Numbered from the stretch's first letter, positions 34,997 through 49,495 are shown. The stretch: DNA of 64,000 nt from Castor canadensis (GCF_047511655.1 NC_133397.1:122787308-122851307), one strand, 5' to 3'. Made by a program: numbers and translations. Notes: generated from the letters alone by a model not told the origin.

Positions 34997-35465
34997 TCAT
35001 AAAATTTGGACTATCCTTCTCTTTTCCAAAATGACTAATTGAAATTAACACATATTAATAAAATAAAATATTCTGCATTATCTTCTTGCAGTCTCTGTGC
35101 AGCATACTATTTTGTGTCTATTTGGGCATCTTCAGTTCTCTGCTTCTTACTCTCACTAGTATGGAACACCATGAAACACTCACTTTGCCTTTTAAAATAA
35201 TGCCTTTTCTTGTTTTCTTTTTGTGTTGTTTTGTTTGCTTTTCCATCATCTCTTTCTTTCAAAGTTACAAACTGGAAAAGTATGATCTACATAAAGACCA
35301 AACATGTGCTATACTTTAGGTCCAAAGCAATTTCTTCAAGAGTTTACTCATAATGGAGGATGACTGTTCAGGCATAATAATCCATATGTTTCTTTTTAAA
35401 TTCAACAGAAAGACGTGAAGTATCCAGTGAGCAGTTTTAGATAATTAGCTTAAGTAGTCTGGGAT

Positions 35466-35782
35466 TCTTTTTTGAGTGGGGTAGTACTAGGATTTTAACT
35501 CAAGCCTTCATGCTTGTTAGGCAGGTGCTCTACTGCTTGAGCCATGCCCCCAGTTCTTTTTGTTCTGGTTATTTTTTGAGATAAGGTCCTCCCTTTCTGC
35601 CTAGGCCAGCATAGACCATGATTCTTCTATTACATACCTCCTGCTTTGCTTGGAAAGACAAGCACACACCATGCCCAGCTGTTAGATGAGATGGGGTCTC
35701 TCAAACTTTTGCCTGGACTGGCCTGGAACCTTGATCCCCTACCCAAGTCTCAGCCCCCTAAATAGTTAGAATTATAGGCATC
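35466..35782 (-). repeat. Trimeric SINE (ID, B1, B1 in reverse)
   Basis: On the plus strand the order is ID complement ('ctaggattttaactcaagcc', 'ttgagccatgcccccagttc'), first B1 complement ('gagataaggtcctccctttc' to 'caccatgcccagctgttaga'), and second B1 complement ('tgagatggggtctctcaaac' to 'gttagaattataggca'). Confidence 0.8.
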
Positions 35783-36004
35783 CCTACACCTGGATAATCA
35801 GGGATTCTTATGCCCTTCAGACAAGCACACAGCAAAAAACTTATCTGGACAATATAATCAGCCCTTCCGCCTTCCCATAACAAACCAAGATAAGTTTCTT
35901 TTTTAGAATTGCTTATTCTCTGCCCTTCAAAGATGTCCAAGCCTGTGGAAGTCCACTTTGTGTATGTGATTGAAGTCAGCACAGCATTTAGAACTACAGT
36001 GTAG

Positions 36005-36180
36005 GCTCTGGAATCAAACTGTGCTCAACCACAGCTCCATCTTGTTGTGACCTTTGGAAAATTATGTGCTCTATTTTGGTTTTTTATTGCTCAGACAATA
36101 GTACTTCGCTAGGTTGTTAAAAGCATGTAGTGAGATAATTCATGCAAGGACAGTCATGTTCTAATTTCTTGATAAATATT
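36005..36180 (+). repeat. MIR element
   Basis: 'ggctctggaatcaaactgtg', 'gacctttggaaaattatgtg' and 'ttaaaagcatgtagtgagat' follow the MIR consensus order. Confidence 0.65.
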
Positions 36181-36690
36181 AGCTCTCAGGTCCATTAAAA
36201 ATGTGGCAGACATACCAGAGGTACCCTTCCCCAGCTTTTGGTATAAACATTGGAGGCAGCCCTAAAACCCTGAGGCACTGAGGAAGGGAAGCTCTCGAGG
36301 CCCATGCTTCCCCACCTCCCTCACTGAGTAAAGAGAAATTAGCTGGTTTGGGCTGCCATAAATCTGTCCTGAGGATAGGTATATTTTTTTTTAAAGGGAC
36401 CAAGAAAAATAAGATCTAGCCTTCTAGAATTTCTGTTACATTTCTTCTTCCTCTTTCTGTGAAAGCCATAAAAGTATTACTAAAAGACTCCTAAAGTTTC
36501 TTTACTTGGTTTGGAGAATTTGAAAAATTAGCAGTACAGTTATTCAGATAAATCTTAGAGGAACCCATGTTCCCATTGCATTGCAGAAAAAAAGGCCACG
36601 AAGACCTTCTTGGTTAGTATGGGTGAATCTGGAAGGGACAAACAGGAGAATAACTTTCTTATGTCTCTAACAAAGACAAAATTCTAGAGT

Positions 36691-36822
36691 TAAAAAGGAA
36701 CTTTCCTTACTATAACTGAAATATATTCTGATTTGATAGAGAATGGTATTAAATAAGAAAATTAAAATACTCAGAATACCACTCTCAGTGCTAACACTTC
36801 TGCTTCTCTCTGTATGTACGTG
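36691..36822 (+). repeat. Copy A of a direct duplication
   Basis: 132 bases nearly identical to 37412-37546. The differences seen by eye are a one-base T indel in 'tatat(t)ctg' and a 4-base 'aata' indel in 'gata(aata)gag'. No known repeat family recognised. Confidence 0.9.
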
Positions 36823-37411
36823 GTTGAAAATTTCTAAGTCAAGGAATTCACAAATCTGGTTGCTCAAGTGCAGCAATTAATTTTTCTCCTTTCCTAGGAG
36901 ATCCCTAAATCCTCCTGCTAAAGCATATTCAGTTCCCATCACTGTAAACTGTGCAAGGCTGGGACAGAGAGAACAAAAGACACTTGAGTTATGAAGTTAA
37001 AATTTGTATGAGGCCCAGGTGCAAGGCCGGATCTCTTGGTGAGTCTGTAACTATACCTCAAGTTCAGACCTCAATATTTCTCTTCAGTGTGGCATTTTTC
37101 CCAAACTGTTAAGTCCAGGTCCTCTGAGCCCAAGCCCCGGGAGAGTGTGGAGTGATGGTGTGCAGGCTTCTGCTTGCCATCTTCCTGCCACCCAAAGCCT
37201 TATTTAGAAGTTCACAGAGGCAGCTTAGTGGTGAAGGGTCTTCCCCTCCTGCCCTGAACGCACATCCAGCACTCAGGAAGCCAAAGCAGCTCGCGTCTGG
37301 ATCTCAGAGCCTGCATAGTTACAGGTCTTTGAAAACTGTAGTTCGCACATTCACATAAGAATTTCACTTGAACTTTATTGTTTGAAGACTTACACGCTAT
37401 AATTAACACAG

Positions 37412-37546
37412 TAAAAAGGAACTTTCCTTACTATAACTGAAATATATCTGATTTGATAAATAGAGAATGGTATTAAATAAGAAAATTAAAATACTCAGAA
37501 TACCACTCTCAGTGCTAACACTTCTGCTTCTCTCTGTATGTACGTG
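37412..37546 (+). repeat. Copy B of a direct duplication
   Basis: 135-base partner of 36691-36822, starting 589 bases after that copy ends. Both copies begin 'taaaaaggaactttccttac' and end 'ctctctgtatgtacgtg', with unrelated sequence beyond. Confidence 0.9.
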
Positions 37547-37587
37547 TGCATAGATGCACGCCATTCAGAAATTTATGATGGTTTCTT

Positions 37588-37668
37588 TTTTTGGTTTTGG
37601 CAGTACTCAGGGTCTTGTGCCTACCAGGCAGGTGCTCTACCACTTGAGTCATGCCCTCAGTCCTTTTT
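37588..37668 (-). repeat. ID-like SINE
   Basis: Plus-strand 'ttggcagtactcagggtctt', 'accaggcaggtgctctacca' and 'cttgagtcatgccctcagtc'. Confidence 0.85.
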
Positions 37669-37719
37669 GTTTTAGGTATTTTTCAAATAAGTTCTCATAT
37701 TTATGAACCTTTTTTTTTC

Positions 37720-38000
37720 TTTTGGCAGTACTGGATTTTGAACTCAAGACTCCATGATTGTGAAGCAGGTGCTCTACCATTTGAGCCACACCTCCAGCCC
37801 AGGGGTCTCACATTCATGCCCAGGCCACCCTGGGCATTTACACTTTATGCATAGCTGAGGTGACAGTCATACACCACTACACCCAGCTTTTTATTGGTTG
37901 AAATGAGGTCTTGCAAACGTTTTGCCTGGGATGGTCTCAAACTGCATTCTTCTCAGTCTTTGCCCAAGCAACTAGGCATGAATCACAGCACCCAGCTCAT
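37720..38000 (-). repeat. Trimeric SINE (ID, B1, B1 in reverse)
   Basis: ID complement ('ttggcagtactggattttga', 'tttgagccacacctccagcc'), then B1 complement ending 'ccactacacccagc', then a second B1 complement ('ggttgaaatgaggtcttgca' to 'gcatgaatcacagcacccag'). Confidence 0.8.
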
Positions 38001-39139
38001 GCTTTCAAATTGTATATATACCTTGTATTATGCTTTTATAAATTTAGTAGCATAGACATTTTTCCCATGTCAATAAGTGGATTTTGGAGAATGCTATTTT
38101 AAGAGCTAGATAATAGTCTGTTATATCCATGTGTAGCATAAAGAAGTGGTTCTTTTATTTCCCACTAATATGGCAGTCCTGGAACTAAATAACCACTAAA
38201 GGCAGGAAGGTGAATTGGTAGAAAGTATTGGTGGGAATAGTCAGGAGACAGGCATGTGGATGGAAAGTATCAAGCATGCAATCCTGGCCCTTTAAGCTCT
38301 TCCTTCATCTTATGTCTTCCTGTCAATGGCTCACTGCTGAACAAAGCCCAGTCTCCCGAGTTTGGCATTCATCATTTACTCATTTTTCCAACTTTGCTTC
38401 TCTCCATATTCTTTTCTCCTCCCTCTTGTTTCTACCAAATGGGCCAATATACCCTTCCCTATGTAGACCAAGGCTTTTGCTAACTCCACACCTATGCCAT
38501 CTACTCCGTCTTACTTTGAATTTGAATGTCTCTGCCCTTCTTCAGGTTGATGTGTCTAAACCTTACGCAGTGACTCCTGACCCAGCCCAAACAGCCCCTC
38601 CCTCATAGCGCCATGCCTGAGTTCTCCAGTCCTTCCTGGCCAGAGTTGGTGTTTTCCTTCTCTTACTTCTTACCTCTGTCTTAGGAGTCAGCTTTTACTC
38701 GTATTATAAGTATTTGGACACATCTCCCCTTCTTAGAATGTGGATCAGTATTTTTGGACACTTTCCTACTGCAGTATTCTCTCGAGCATTAAACTTTTAT
38801 TGGCCTACTCTAAGGAAAAAATAGCACCCAAAATTATCCTACTCACTTGTCACATTGTGTCCTTGTTTGAAGAGAACTGCCCTAACTCATCTCTCTCATC
38901 TTCATCAGAAATGGTTTTTTTTGTGGAACCTGGTCATCAAAGGTTGCTCCCGGTGTTTCTTTTTCTTCCTGTGGATGCACACTGACCCCCACATCAATGT
39001 ATGCACTATCTCCCATCCCCAGCCCTCAGGATCTGACCTTGTGAACACACTTCAACAAGTGCAATGCACTGTGTTCTCCCTCCTACCTCCTCTCCCCACA
39101 CATGTATGTAAATGCAAAAACAGTACCTATTAAAACTAC
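38001..39139. other. Non-coding spacer with probable L2 remnants
   Basis: The part 38520-38990 has the C/T-rich look of L2, but no block is clear enough to be sure. Open frames here lack any domain. Confidence 0.35.
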
Positions 39140-39272
39140 TCCAGGAATGGGTTGGGGCGTGAAGGAGAATGGTTGAGGAGGTGAATCCAAGTATGATGTA
39201 TTTGATATATTGTAAGAACCTGCATAAATGCCACAATGTACCCCACCCAGCACAACAATAAGAAAAATGAGT
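39140..39272 (+). mobile_element. L1 3' end fragment
   Basis: 'gtatgatgtatttgatatat', then 'tgtaagaacctgcataaatg', then 'ccacaatgtaccccacccag' and 'cacaacaataagaaaaatg' is the plus-strand form of the L1 3' end seen reversed at 4858-4960. Confidence 0.7.
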
Positions 39273-40069
39273 AGAGTCCAGTGAAAATAGTAGTTGGGAC
39301 TTCTATGTTCCAGCCATGCTGTGAGAAAGTGGGAAATTTGTGCTGTCTGGCTGACAGTCACAGCTGAGGTCTCATCAGAAAGCCATCGTGTATCGTGTAA
39401 GGGAACCATCTTGTAAGCTCCAGTCCAGTCAAGTCCCTAAAAGACTGAGCCCCAAGCAATGGTACCCAAACAGAATTACCCAACCCATACAACTGACACT
39501 CGTAGTCTAAAATCACTAGCCAGGGTGAACTGGTTCTCGTTGAAGACACTGAGTTTTGGCAGAGTTTGTTACACAGCAGTTAAGCTCAACACTAATATGC
39601 AAGTTGAATCCTGTGAACTGCTGATATTGGGTTGTTTGGGGCGGGCAGTTTCATACAGTTCAATCTGATACAAGTAATGCCTTATATCACTTTATCCCTG
39701 TCAGCTCTTATTCCAAGCACATGATAACTTTCAGTAAAGAGTAGTTAAAAATCAGATTCATGTAAGTAATAACAACAGTAGATGAAAAGAAATATGTTAC
39801 GTGTTGGTCAACAGATGGGTGCTGGATATTCCAGTGCCTGTATGCAACACCAGAGAGAACCCCATCCAAGACTAGCTTTTCCAAACTTCACTTCTCTTCA
39901 TACCACCCTCATGATTTGGGGCACATTTTCATACCCACTCTGTGAGTAGCTACACTGTTGCTTTATTCAAACAAATTAATTTGGATGAAACATATCCTTC
40001 TCAAAAATGGAGAGCCAATGGCTTGACAAAAGTAGAGGTAAAAATAAACACATAACTGGCTTGAAAAGA

Positions 40070-40430
40070 TTTTTTATTAATTAATTTTCTTTTTGGATTG
40101 ACGTATCCTATCTGTATGTATTTATGAAGAACAATGTCACAGTTTGCTTCATATAAACATTGAGTAATGATCAAGTCATGGTAAGCATATCATCATCTTA
40201 AACTTTTTATTGTTTTACAGTGAGTAGATTCAAAATCTTCTCTTGTGTTTTCCGATATGTGATGTGTTTTTGTTAGCTCCATCTCCCTACTGTGCCATAG
40301 ACTGTCAGGACTTGTTCTTCCTAGCTAACTGTAACACTGCTCATCGAGCAGCCCTAATAACCTCTATTCTCTCAACTTCTATGGATCAGCTACTTTTAGA
40401 TTCCACTTATAAGTAAGATCATATGGTGTT
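40070..40430 (-). mobile_element. Old L1 3' UTR fragment
   Basis: 'acaatgtcacagtttgcttc', 'tgatcaagtcatggtaagca', 'cagtgagtagattcaaaatc' and 'agattccacttataagtaag' match the complement of an old L1 3' UTR and the ORF2 end. Confidence 0.6.
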
Positions 40431-40714
40431 ATAATTCACATTTTTTTAAAAAAATGTTTTTCCCTGTATCACATATTGAATACCAGATTTGACCTTGATC
40501 TGCTTTTGAATTTGCTAAGTGCAGTCCAGTATCTGAGACAATTTTGAATTCTCAATAGCACCTACCACAATGCCTTAAGTATAGCAGATTCGCATCATGG
40601 CAGATTCCTAGACCTGGAAGAGGCGGCAACGATCACCCGCGGCGACTTCATTCATCACTCTCACCCTTAGCATGGTGTGCTTTCAGTCACCCAAAACCAT
40701 GTCATTTGCTAGCT

Positions 40715-40862
40715 GTGATCTTGAGCAGGCCACGCGACATCTCTGTGCTTCAGTTCCTTATCTGTAAAACAGGCACGGTAATACCTACATCATAGTGGTA
40801 TGAGAATTCAGTAAAAAATGCTTTGATCAGTGCTCAATAAATGTTGCATATTGTTCTCACAA
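40715..40862 (+). repeat. MIR element
   Basis: 'gatcttgagcaggccacgcg', 'ctgtgcttcagttccttatc' and 'tgtaaaacaggcacggtaat', then 'gtgctcaataaatgttg', follow the MIR consensus closely. Confidence 0.85.
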
Positions 40863-41149
40863 GTTATTGACTCAACACGGAACTAGTGTTGGTGATGAGA
40901 ATTCTGATGTTTATCTGATGTCAATCTGATCATATTTCCCCTTATAGAAAATCTTTGTTTTGTCTTTGGTAACTTTTAGACTTTAGTCTCTATTACAACA
41001 GTCTGAAACTTTACCACAGTGTGTTTAGATTTGGGGTTTTGTATGTTTGTCAGTAGTGGTGTAGGTGTTTCTTTCCATCTTCTAATCATCCTAGATCATG
41101 TGTTTTTCATCTCCCCAAATTTCTAATCTAGCCCCTTTTCTTGTTTGTT

Positions 41150-41226
41150 TGTTTGCCATGCTGAGGATGGAGCCCAGAGCCTTCCGTGTGCTAATCAAGT
41201 GCCATAGCACTGAGTTACACCCCAGC
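41150..41226 (-). repeat. ID-type SINE
   Basis: Plus-strand 'ctgaggatggagcccagagc' and 'gtgccatagcactgagttac', then 'accccagctc', is the complement of a classical ID element. Confidence 0.75.
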
Positions 41227-41417
41227 TCAACCTTCATGCTTTGACTGAAGTTATAAATGCATTTGCAAAAGTTACCTTCCTAACATTTCTAGGAATTGTT
41301 GATTGAGGGGAAAATGTACTATCAATGGTCTTAAAAAGGAAGTGCAACTGCTTTTCTTTGACGTATCCCTCATCAAACACTTGAGTGCACAGACCTGGTT
41401 AACTCCACAGAAGAGAG

Positions 41418-41427
41418 GTTCGAAGTC
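41418..41427. repeat. Target-site duplication of ZFP42 retrocopy (5' side)
   Basis: 'gttcgaagtc' recurs exactly at 43230-43239, directly after the poly-A tail. Confidence 0.85.
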
Positions 41428-43229
<1,802 letters not shown>

Positions 43230-43239
43230 GTTCGAAGTC
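43230..43239. repeat. Target-site duplication of ZFP42 retrocopy (3' side)
   Basis: Exact partner of 41418-41427. Confidence 0.85.
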
Positions 43240-43344
43240 ATAGAATGTTCTGAGTCATTTTTGGAACTTCCACATCAAGATAGACATATTTATATTTCAT
43301 TATATTCTGAGCAGATCATTCAACCCACAAGCAATACAGGATGC

Positions 43345-43520
43345 GTGAGCATCACAAAGAGTATCAGGATATCCAATATCACTCATGATCAGAAAAGTAC
43401 AACTCAAAGCCACAAGGAGGTGGTACCTCACACCTGTTAGGATGGAAATTACAAAAATAAATGCAGAAGGTGTTGGTGAGAATGTAGACAAGTAGAATAA
43501 GACCATGGCTGGCAGAGGGG
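43345..43520 (+). mobile_element. Old L1 ORF2 fragment
   Basis: 'atgatcagaaaagtacaact', 'gaggtggtacctcacacctg', 'ttaggatggaaattacaaaa' and 'gtgttggtgagaatgtagac' is a common segment of old L1 ORF2. Confidence 0.75.
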
Positions 43521-43534
43521 TTGAGAATTTTTTG

Positions 43535-43606
43535 TTATACATATATTTATATATAACAATATACATGTTATATATTGCATATATAAATTAAAATATATAT
43601 GTATAT
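43535..43606. repeat. AT-rich low-complexity tract
   Basis: Alternating TA-rich sequence (tatacatatatttatatata and similar). Confidence 0.85.
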
Positions 43607-46599
43607 GATGACAAGATTGGAGTTTTATATGTGCTGGTAGAGATAGAAGTTTGAAGACAAAAAATATTTGACTGAGAGATCAAGTTTTCCAAAAAGGTGA
43701 GAAAGGTTGCAGGTTACAGGAGATAAAATGAGTTGGGTAGGTGAGAGCTGGCCAAAGTTCAAGTTCAATCAATGCCTTCTGAAGAGAACACCTATTGAAT
43801 AGTTAAATACTTAATCTTATAAGAGCAGTTTTCTCTAAATACAGACAGAATGATCACCATAGGTATTTTAAAAGATTTAGATTTGCAGGTCCCACCTAAG
43901 AGATAGCTAGGTCTAGGATCAGTCTCAGAAGGCTGTGTTTTTAATGAGTGCCCTATGAAACTCTCACTGTGGATAGAGCTTGGGAACACTTCCAGAACAC
44001 TGCTAAATGACCACAGAATATAGGAGTGTGTAATATTAAGGGTTAACTAGAAAGTGTCCAGGCCACTTAAATAAGAGGAACCCAAACAAATAAGGAGAAA
44101 CAGAACCTGATGAGATTGATACAAGGCTAAATAAACTCATTGGTTCATTTTTCTACCTAGGAGTGTGCAGTTGTTTTCAGTGCTGTAAAAGTGTCAACCT
44201 TGGCAAGAAAACAACAGAACACCCAGTGAAAACAGCTCCTGGAGTTTAAGTGGGCTTGATGTAAACAGACATATGCCACGTAGTGAGGTTCAATCAGTGA
44301 CGACCACCTAGGTGAGAGTGTCTCATGAGAATGCAATGAAGCTAAAAGCTTCCCATTGCCTAGTGATGTCGTAGCTGTCAGAAGTCGCAGCAAAATGCAT
44401 CCATCCTGCGTTTGTGATGATGTTGGTGAAACAAACCTCCTCTGCTGCCAGCCATATAAAAATATGTTACACGTTCCGTACGAGATACTTGGTAATAATA
44501 AATGACCATGCTACCAGGTCATGTGTTTACTCTACCACACTTTTATCTTTATTTCAGAGTATACTCCTTCTGTTTATTAAAAAAAAAATTAACTGTCAAA
44601 CATCCTCAGGCAGGTGTCCTTCACATCCTGCAGGAGGCATTCCAGAGGAAAACCTTATTATCACAGATGATGACTCCACCATGTTACTGCCTCTGAGGAC
44701 CCTCCAGGGGACAAGATGTGGAAAGGTTAAGACAGTGATACTGGTCCTGACCTGAGCAGGCCAGTGATACTGTGTACATTCATGTCTGGATTTTAACTAA
44801 AATGTTTAGAAGGCTAAACAATTGAATAGAAAATAAGCTTATAAAGAAGGATATAAAGAAACTAGATATTTTTGTACATCTGTACAAAATGTAAGCTGAG
44901 AGCTATTATAAATGAGTCAGAAAGTTTAAAAAAATTAAAAGATCACAAAGTAAAAAGTTGTAGTGAGCTAAGGTTAATTTGTAATTGGAGAAAGAATATT
45001 TCATATAAATCTAGGGTGGCCTTACATGTATGGTAATGTGCTAAGCTTTCACATGCCCTCCCCACTCACTCACTGACGCAGCCAGAGCAACTTCCAGGCC
45101 TGCAAGATCCGTTCATCCTGAGTGCCCCAAATAGCTGGGCCATTTTTATCTTTTATGCCAGACTTTGACTGTACCCTTTCTGGTTTTAGATACTCAAGTG
45201 CTTACCATTGTGACATAGTTACCTACAGTGGAGTATCCTTGCAATTACACACTATACGGGTTTGTAGCCTAAGAGAGACAGGGTCTACCACATAGCCCAC
45301 GGGTGGATTTGTGTAAGTACACTCTATGACATTTGCCTAACAACCTGCTTCTTAAAACCCGTAACTCAATCACTAAGTGATATATGACTCTATTCTTAAA
45401 AATTGCTAACTACTACCTATGACCTCAAGTCAAAGTAATTCTGTTCATTTCTGCTATGTTTTTAAGGTCCATATTTAATAATATTTCTTGTTGGATCTTT
45501 AGCATGATAGCATTCAATGTTCTGATAACTGGGTGAATTTTAATTACATGGAAGTCGGATTAAGAAAAGTAGTCATAACATTCTTAATTACAAATTCTTT
45601 TTTTTAAAATTCTTTCATACAGACTGAAACTTTTGTTTGAGAAAGTTATTTGAAATTGTTCACAGTACAGTTCAAGGTAGGAGCGACTCACAGGACCCAC
45701 CTTGTCTCACAAAGTCAATGTCGTCTCGTTCTTTTTCTTTCCAAGCGTGAAGCATTGCCTTTTTATTGACATAATCAGCTTCTTTCACTGCTTCATGACC
45801 ACGCCCCCAAGAGTTGCTGCCAACAAAGAAACAACTGGACCCCATGAAAGGCTCTCTCCCAAAGGCATTGTCCTTCCCTGTATAACTGGCATTTGATACC
45901 ACTCAATTTGTTACACCCTTCTCAAGGAAGCCTTACAAATAAGTCCCGTTAGGAGCTGTTCTCTCTGAAAGCAGCAAAGCCTGAAAGCCACTGCACACAT
46001 TTTTTTTCAGAAGTGAAATTTTCATAATCATTGTGACTGAAACAAAAGACATTACAAATGTCCTTTGCCTCTCTGCAGGAAAGTGGTTACTCTGAAACTC
46101 TAGTGGGAGCTACTTGCCAGTGTTGGGATTCATTTAAGTCTCTTATTTATCTTCTCAAGGCTCTATTTAAGGTTGATTAGGCAAGGGTTGAAAAGAAGAC
46201 ATGTAGGCACTTGTTTAGCTAAATACAAAGAAAGAGTCTCAAAAATAAAGTAGGAAAACGTCACCAAAGGCACATGTGTAAATTTTCGTAGAGCCCTCTG
46301 CTTAAGAACTGGAAGAGACCTTAAAATGTAACTAGCCCAAAATCTTAATTTAACATACAAGAACGCTGAAGGTCCTTCCTACAGAAGATAAGTGCTCCAA
46401 CTCTTACTTCCCTAATAATTTCAGTGCTCTCTGTAATTGATATCTGCATTTTCCTCAAATTTGCAATTGGCAGAGTAAAGCCTGGGGATTCCTTTATGGC
46501 AAGCAGATAAAAAGAAAAGTTTCTGTGTTAAACTGTTACTTGAATCTGTATCCCTCAGAAAATTGTTGTGAGCCTGCACAGCTACTCTTTATTTAGAAG
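43607..46599. other. Non-coding spacer, nothing recognised
   Basis: Nearly 3 kb without a repeat I can name and without an exon-like frame. Such a repeat-poor stretch a few kilobases downstream of VCAM1 could hold regulatory sequence, but nothing in the sequence proves that. Confidence 0.35.
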
Positions 46600-47160
46600 G
46601 AACATTTAAAAAAATTATAGGGATGTATTCATTGTACAGGGGGAATTCATTGTGATAACTCCATATAGGCTTCTATTGTACATTGGTTTGATCACCCCCA
46701 TCGTCTCTCCCCCTCAACTCCCTCCCCGCCCCACTTAAAGCAATTGCAAGAGGTTTCTTAGTTCTGTTTCATACAGGTATTTGAAGTCCATCAACCACAT
46801 TCGCTCACCTTAATCTCCTTCATTCACCCTCCCCCTCCCAATAGTACCCCCTACACGCACTGTACCTGTCTTTCATTGTTAATTTCTAAGTCAATGTTCA
46901 AAGGCATTTCTCAATGGGTCCCCACTGTGGCTGTGCTTTACTTTGGTCCATTCAACCCCTTCCTTTACTCTTCCTTACCCCTTCCCTCCCTCACCTCATT
47001 TTTCAGCATCTTTCAGTGCACATCCTTATATCCTCTACCTTCACAGATGTTATGTTTTATACTGTTTTGCTCTGTCATTCTTCTTTCCTTTCCCTCTTTC
47101 CCCAAGTTCCATAGACTAGTTCCACTATTACAGACATATTCTACAAGTAATCTTGAGTCT
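46600..47160 (-). mobile_element. Old L1 3' UTR fragment
   Basis: 'gtacagggggaattcattgt' and 'gataactccatataggcttc', then C/T-rich text with 'catacaggtatttgaagtcc', matches the complement of the L1 3' UTR family seen at 4843-5425. Confidence 0.65.
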
Positions 47161-48524
47161 GTTTAATCCAGACAAGAAAGGCTGATGGTAGTGGCTTCAT
47201 GAGGCAGACTGCCATGAAGTTTTTCAATCCATTAATTAGTCCTGGTTTGACAGACACAGTATCAGAGTAGGAGAGGGGAAATTCCTATAGCTGAGGACCA
47301 ATGCTACCAAAAATGAACAACCAGATTTGAATCCATTTCTAGGGAAATCAGACTACAGAATGTATTGTGAGAGAGTTCACTAGTAAAGTGTTTGTGTTCA
47401 CCCCCAAATCATTTACCATTTTTTCTAGCAGAATATTAGGAAAGGAATGAGAGAGTCTCATGTTTAAATTTGTAGATAATATGAAGGAAATCTCCTGCAG
47501 GGAGAGCTCTGGAAAGTGTGTCCTAGGTTTCACTGTGATGCAAGTCAGCCAGAGAAACTCGACAGCAACCATTACGAATCACCCCCACCTTGTCAGGGAC
47601 AAAGAGAGTCAGGGACAGAAATTCTTCCTAAACATCTGTCAACTACTGGTCAGCCTTACCTATCTTCCTAAAGATACTCTTAACCAAGATGAAGAAGTGG
47701 AGTCTTCTCTGTTCCCAAGTCAAGAATGATTCACTTCCCTTTTCTTCCTTCCACCCCATTCCCCACAACTTCTGGGACACAGAGAATCCAGCTCTGGTTC
47801 TGAGGGGATTTAATGAAATACCTTGAGCTGTTGGCAAGGCCTGAGGCTCAGTAAAATCTCAGGTCACGCACAGGCATTATTGGCATTATTCCTGCAAATG
47901 AACAGATTTATAGACACCTGTTGAATAGAACAGGGGATGGGATAGGTGTTGACAGTGTCAGGTGTGGCCTCTCTGTAGGCCTTGGCTTGGCTCACAGGAG
48001 GCTTCCTGGTGTTTGCCAGTCTCCCCATGCTGAGCTCTCTCCTTCACTCCATTTCCCATGGGGTCTAACCACATGACTCTCCTTCCTGCTACCTGAAGGC
48101 AGATGAAAGATGGGGTGTGGGCTTAGCAAGGTCGCTGCTTCTCCCTCTTCTCTTCCCCATACACAGATTCTATGCCCTCCTTTCCTGTAGACCGTTGACT
48201 TTCAAGAATTTTTTTGATTAAGTGTAAATTTCATTAAAATTACCACCACTGTGATCAAGCAACTGAACAAAAACAGCCCAAAAAATGTTCTCTTGGGTCC
48301 CCATCCAGTCACTGTCACACAAAGAGTAAGTAATATTCTGATTGCTAACACCATGTATTAATTGTTCTGGCTTTTAAGCTATACATACGTGAAACCAAAT
48401 GGTACCTGCCCGTTTAGACATGATTTTACTCAATATTGTTTTTGTGAAATTCATACATGTTGCATGTATCCATAGTCCAAGAAACTACATTTGAAATTTG
48501 AAAAAAGTCAACAGTTGAAACTCT
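47161..48524. other. Non-coding spacer
   Basis: The part 48190-48500 ('gtgaaattcatacatgttgc') resembles old L1 or LTR text, but no assignment is safe. No gene supported. Confidence 0.35.
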
Positions 48525-48655
48525 TCCAGGAATGGGGGGAGGAGGGAGGATAAAGGAGGATGATGGAGGGGTGAATTCAACTATGATATATTGAAAGAAC
48601 TTTTGTAAGTGTCACACTGTACCTTCAGTACAACAATAATTTTAAAAAGAGGGGG
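48525..48655 (+). mobile_element. L1 3' end fragment
   Basis: 'ggatgatggaggggtgaatt', 'caactatgatatattgaaag' and 'gtgtcacactgtaccttcag', then 'tacaacaataattttaaaaa', is the same L1 3' end as at 39140-39272. Confidence 0.75.
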
Positions 48656-48921
48656 GAAAGTGTGCTAACTATTCTTTCTATTTGTATTTTTATACCAATC
48701 TAAAATCCCCTTGTAGCAATGTGATAAAAAAAAGGGGGGGGACTCAAAAACTCAAAAAGAAAAAAGAACAAAATTAATGCATAAAGATTTTATCTTCTAA
48801 AAGGTGCAATTGTTAAAAATATCCTTTGATTTTGCTAGCATACTCATAGTATACATGATTTTCTTTTATGCATTGAATGTGCATTTATAATTTCAAGTAG
48901 ATTATTTTAAAATATTTTAAG

Positions 48922-49140
48922 CCAGGCACAAATGACTCATGCCTGTAATCTTAGCTACTCAGGAGGCTGAGATTAGGAGATTTTTGCTCAAGGCCACCCC
49001 AGGCAAACATTTCACAAAACCCTCTCTCACTGATTTGCTGGTGGTGGTGGTGTATGCCTGTTATCCCTGGTTGCAGAAGGTTGAGATCAGGAGGATCACA
49101 GTTCCAGGTTAGCCTATGCAAAAAATTTGTTAAGCTCTAG
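48922..49140 (+). repeat. Tandem B1+B1 SINE lacking the ID part
   Basis: The first B1 is 'ccaggcacaaatgactcatg' to 'ccaccccaggcaaacatttc'. The second is 'gctggtggtggtggtgtatg' to 'ggttagcctatgcaaaaaa'. It corresponds to the left two units of the trimeric SINE. Confidence 0.75.
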
Positions 49141-49164
49141 AGAAATTATTACACATTTGGTAAA

Positions 49165-49495
49165 TTTTTGTCCATGTTAACCAGGAACATGTACAATAAT
49201 GTTTACAGAAGCTTTTTTGGCAATAGAAAAGGCAGAAAGGAATTAAAATCAAGAAAAGGAAAAGACTAAACACAGCAGCCCAAATACCCATCAATAATAG
49301 AATGGGTAAATAAATTGGGACAAAGTCTTATAGTGGAATAATAGTACACAGCAATGAAAAACGAATGGCCTATAACTATACACAACAATGTAGATGAATT
49401 ATGCAAGAAAGTAATTTTGAGTGAAAGAATAAAGTCACAAGGCAAATGTATCATTTGATTGTATTTATGTAAAATTCAAAACTGGGCAAAACTAA
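49165..49495 (+). mobile_element. Old L1 ORF2 fragment
   Basis: 'gcccaaatacccatcaataa', 'tagaatgggtaaataaattg' and 'agtggaataatagtacacag', then 'caatgaaaaacgaatggcc', is typical of the end of L1 ORF2. Confidence 0.8.
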
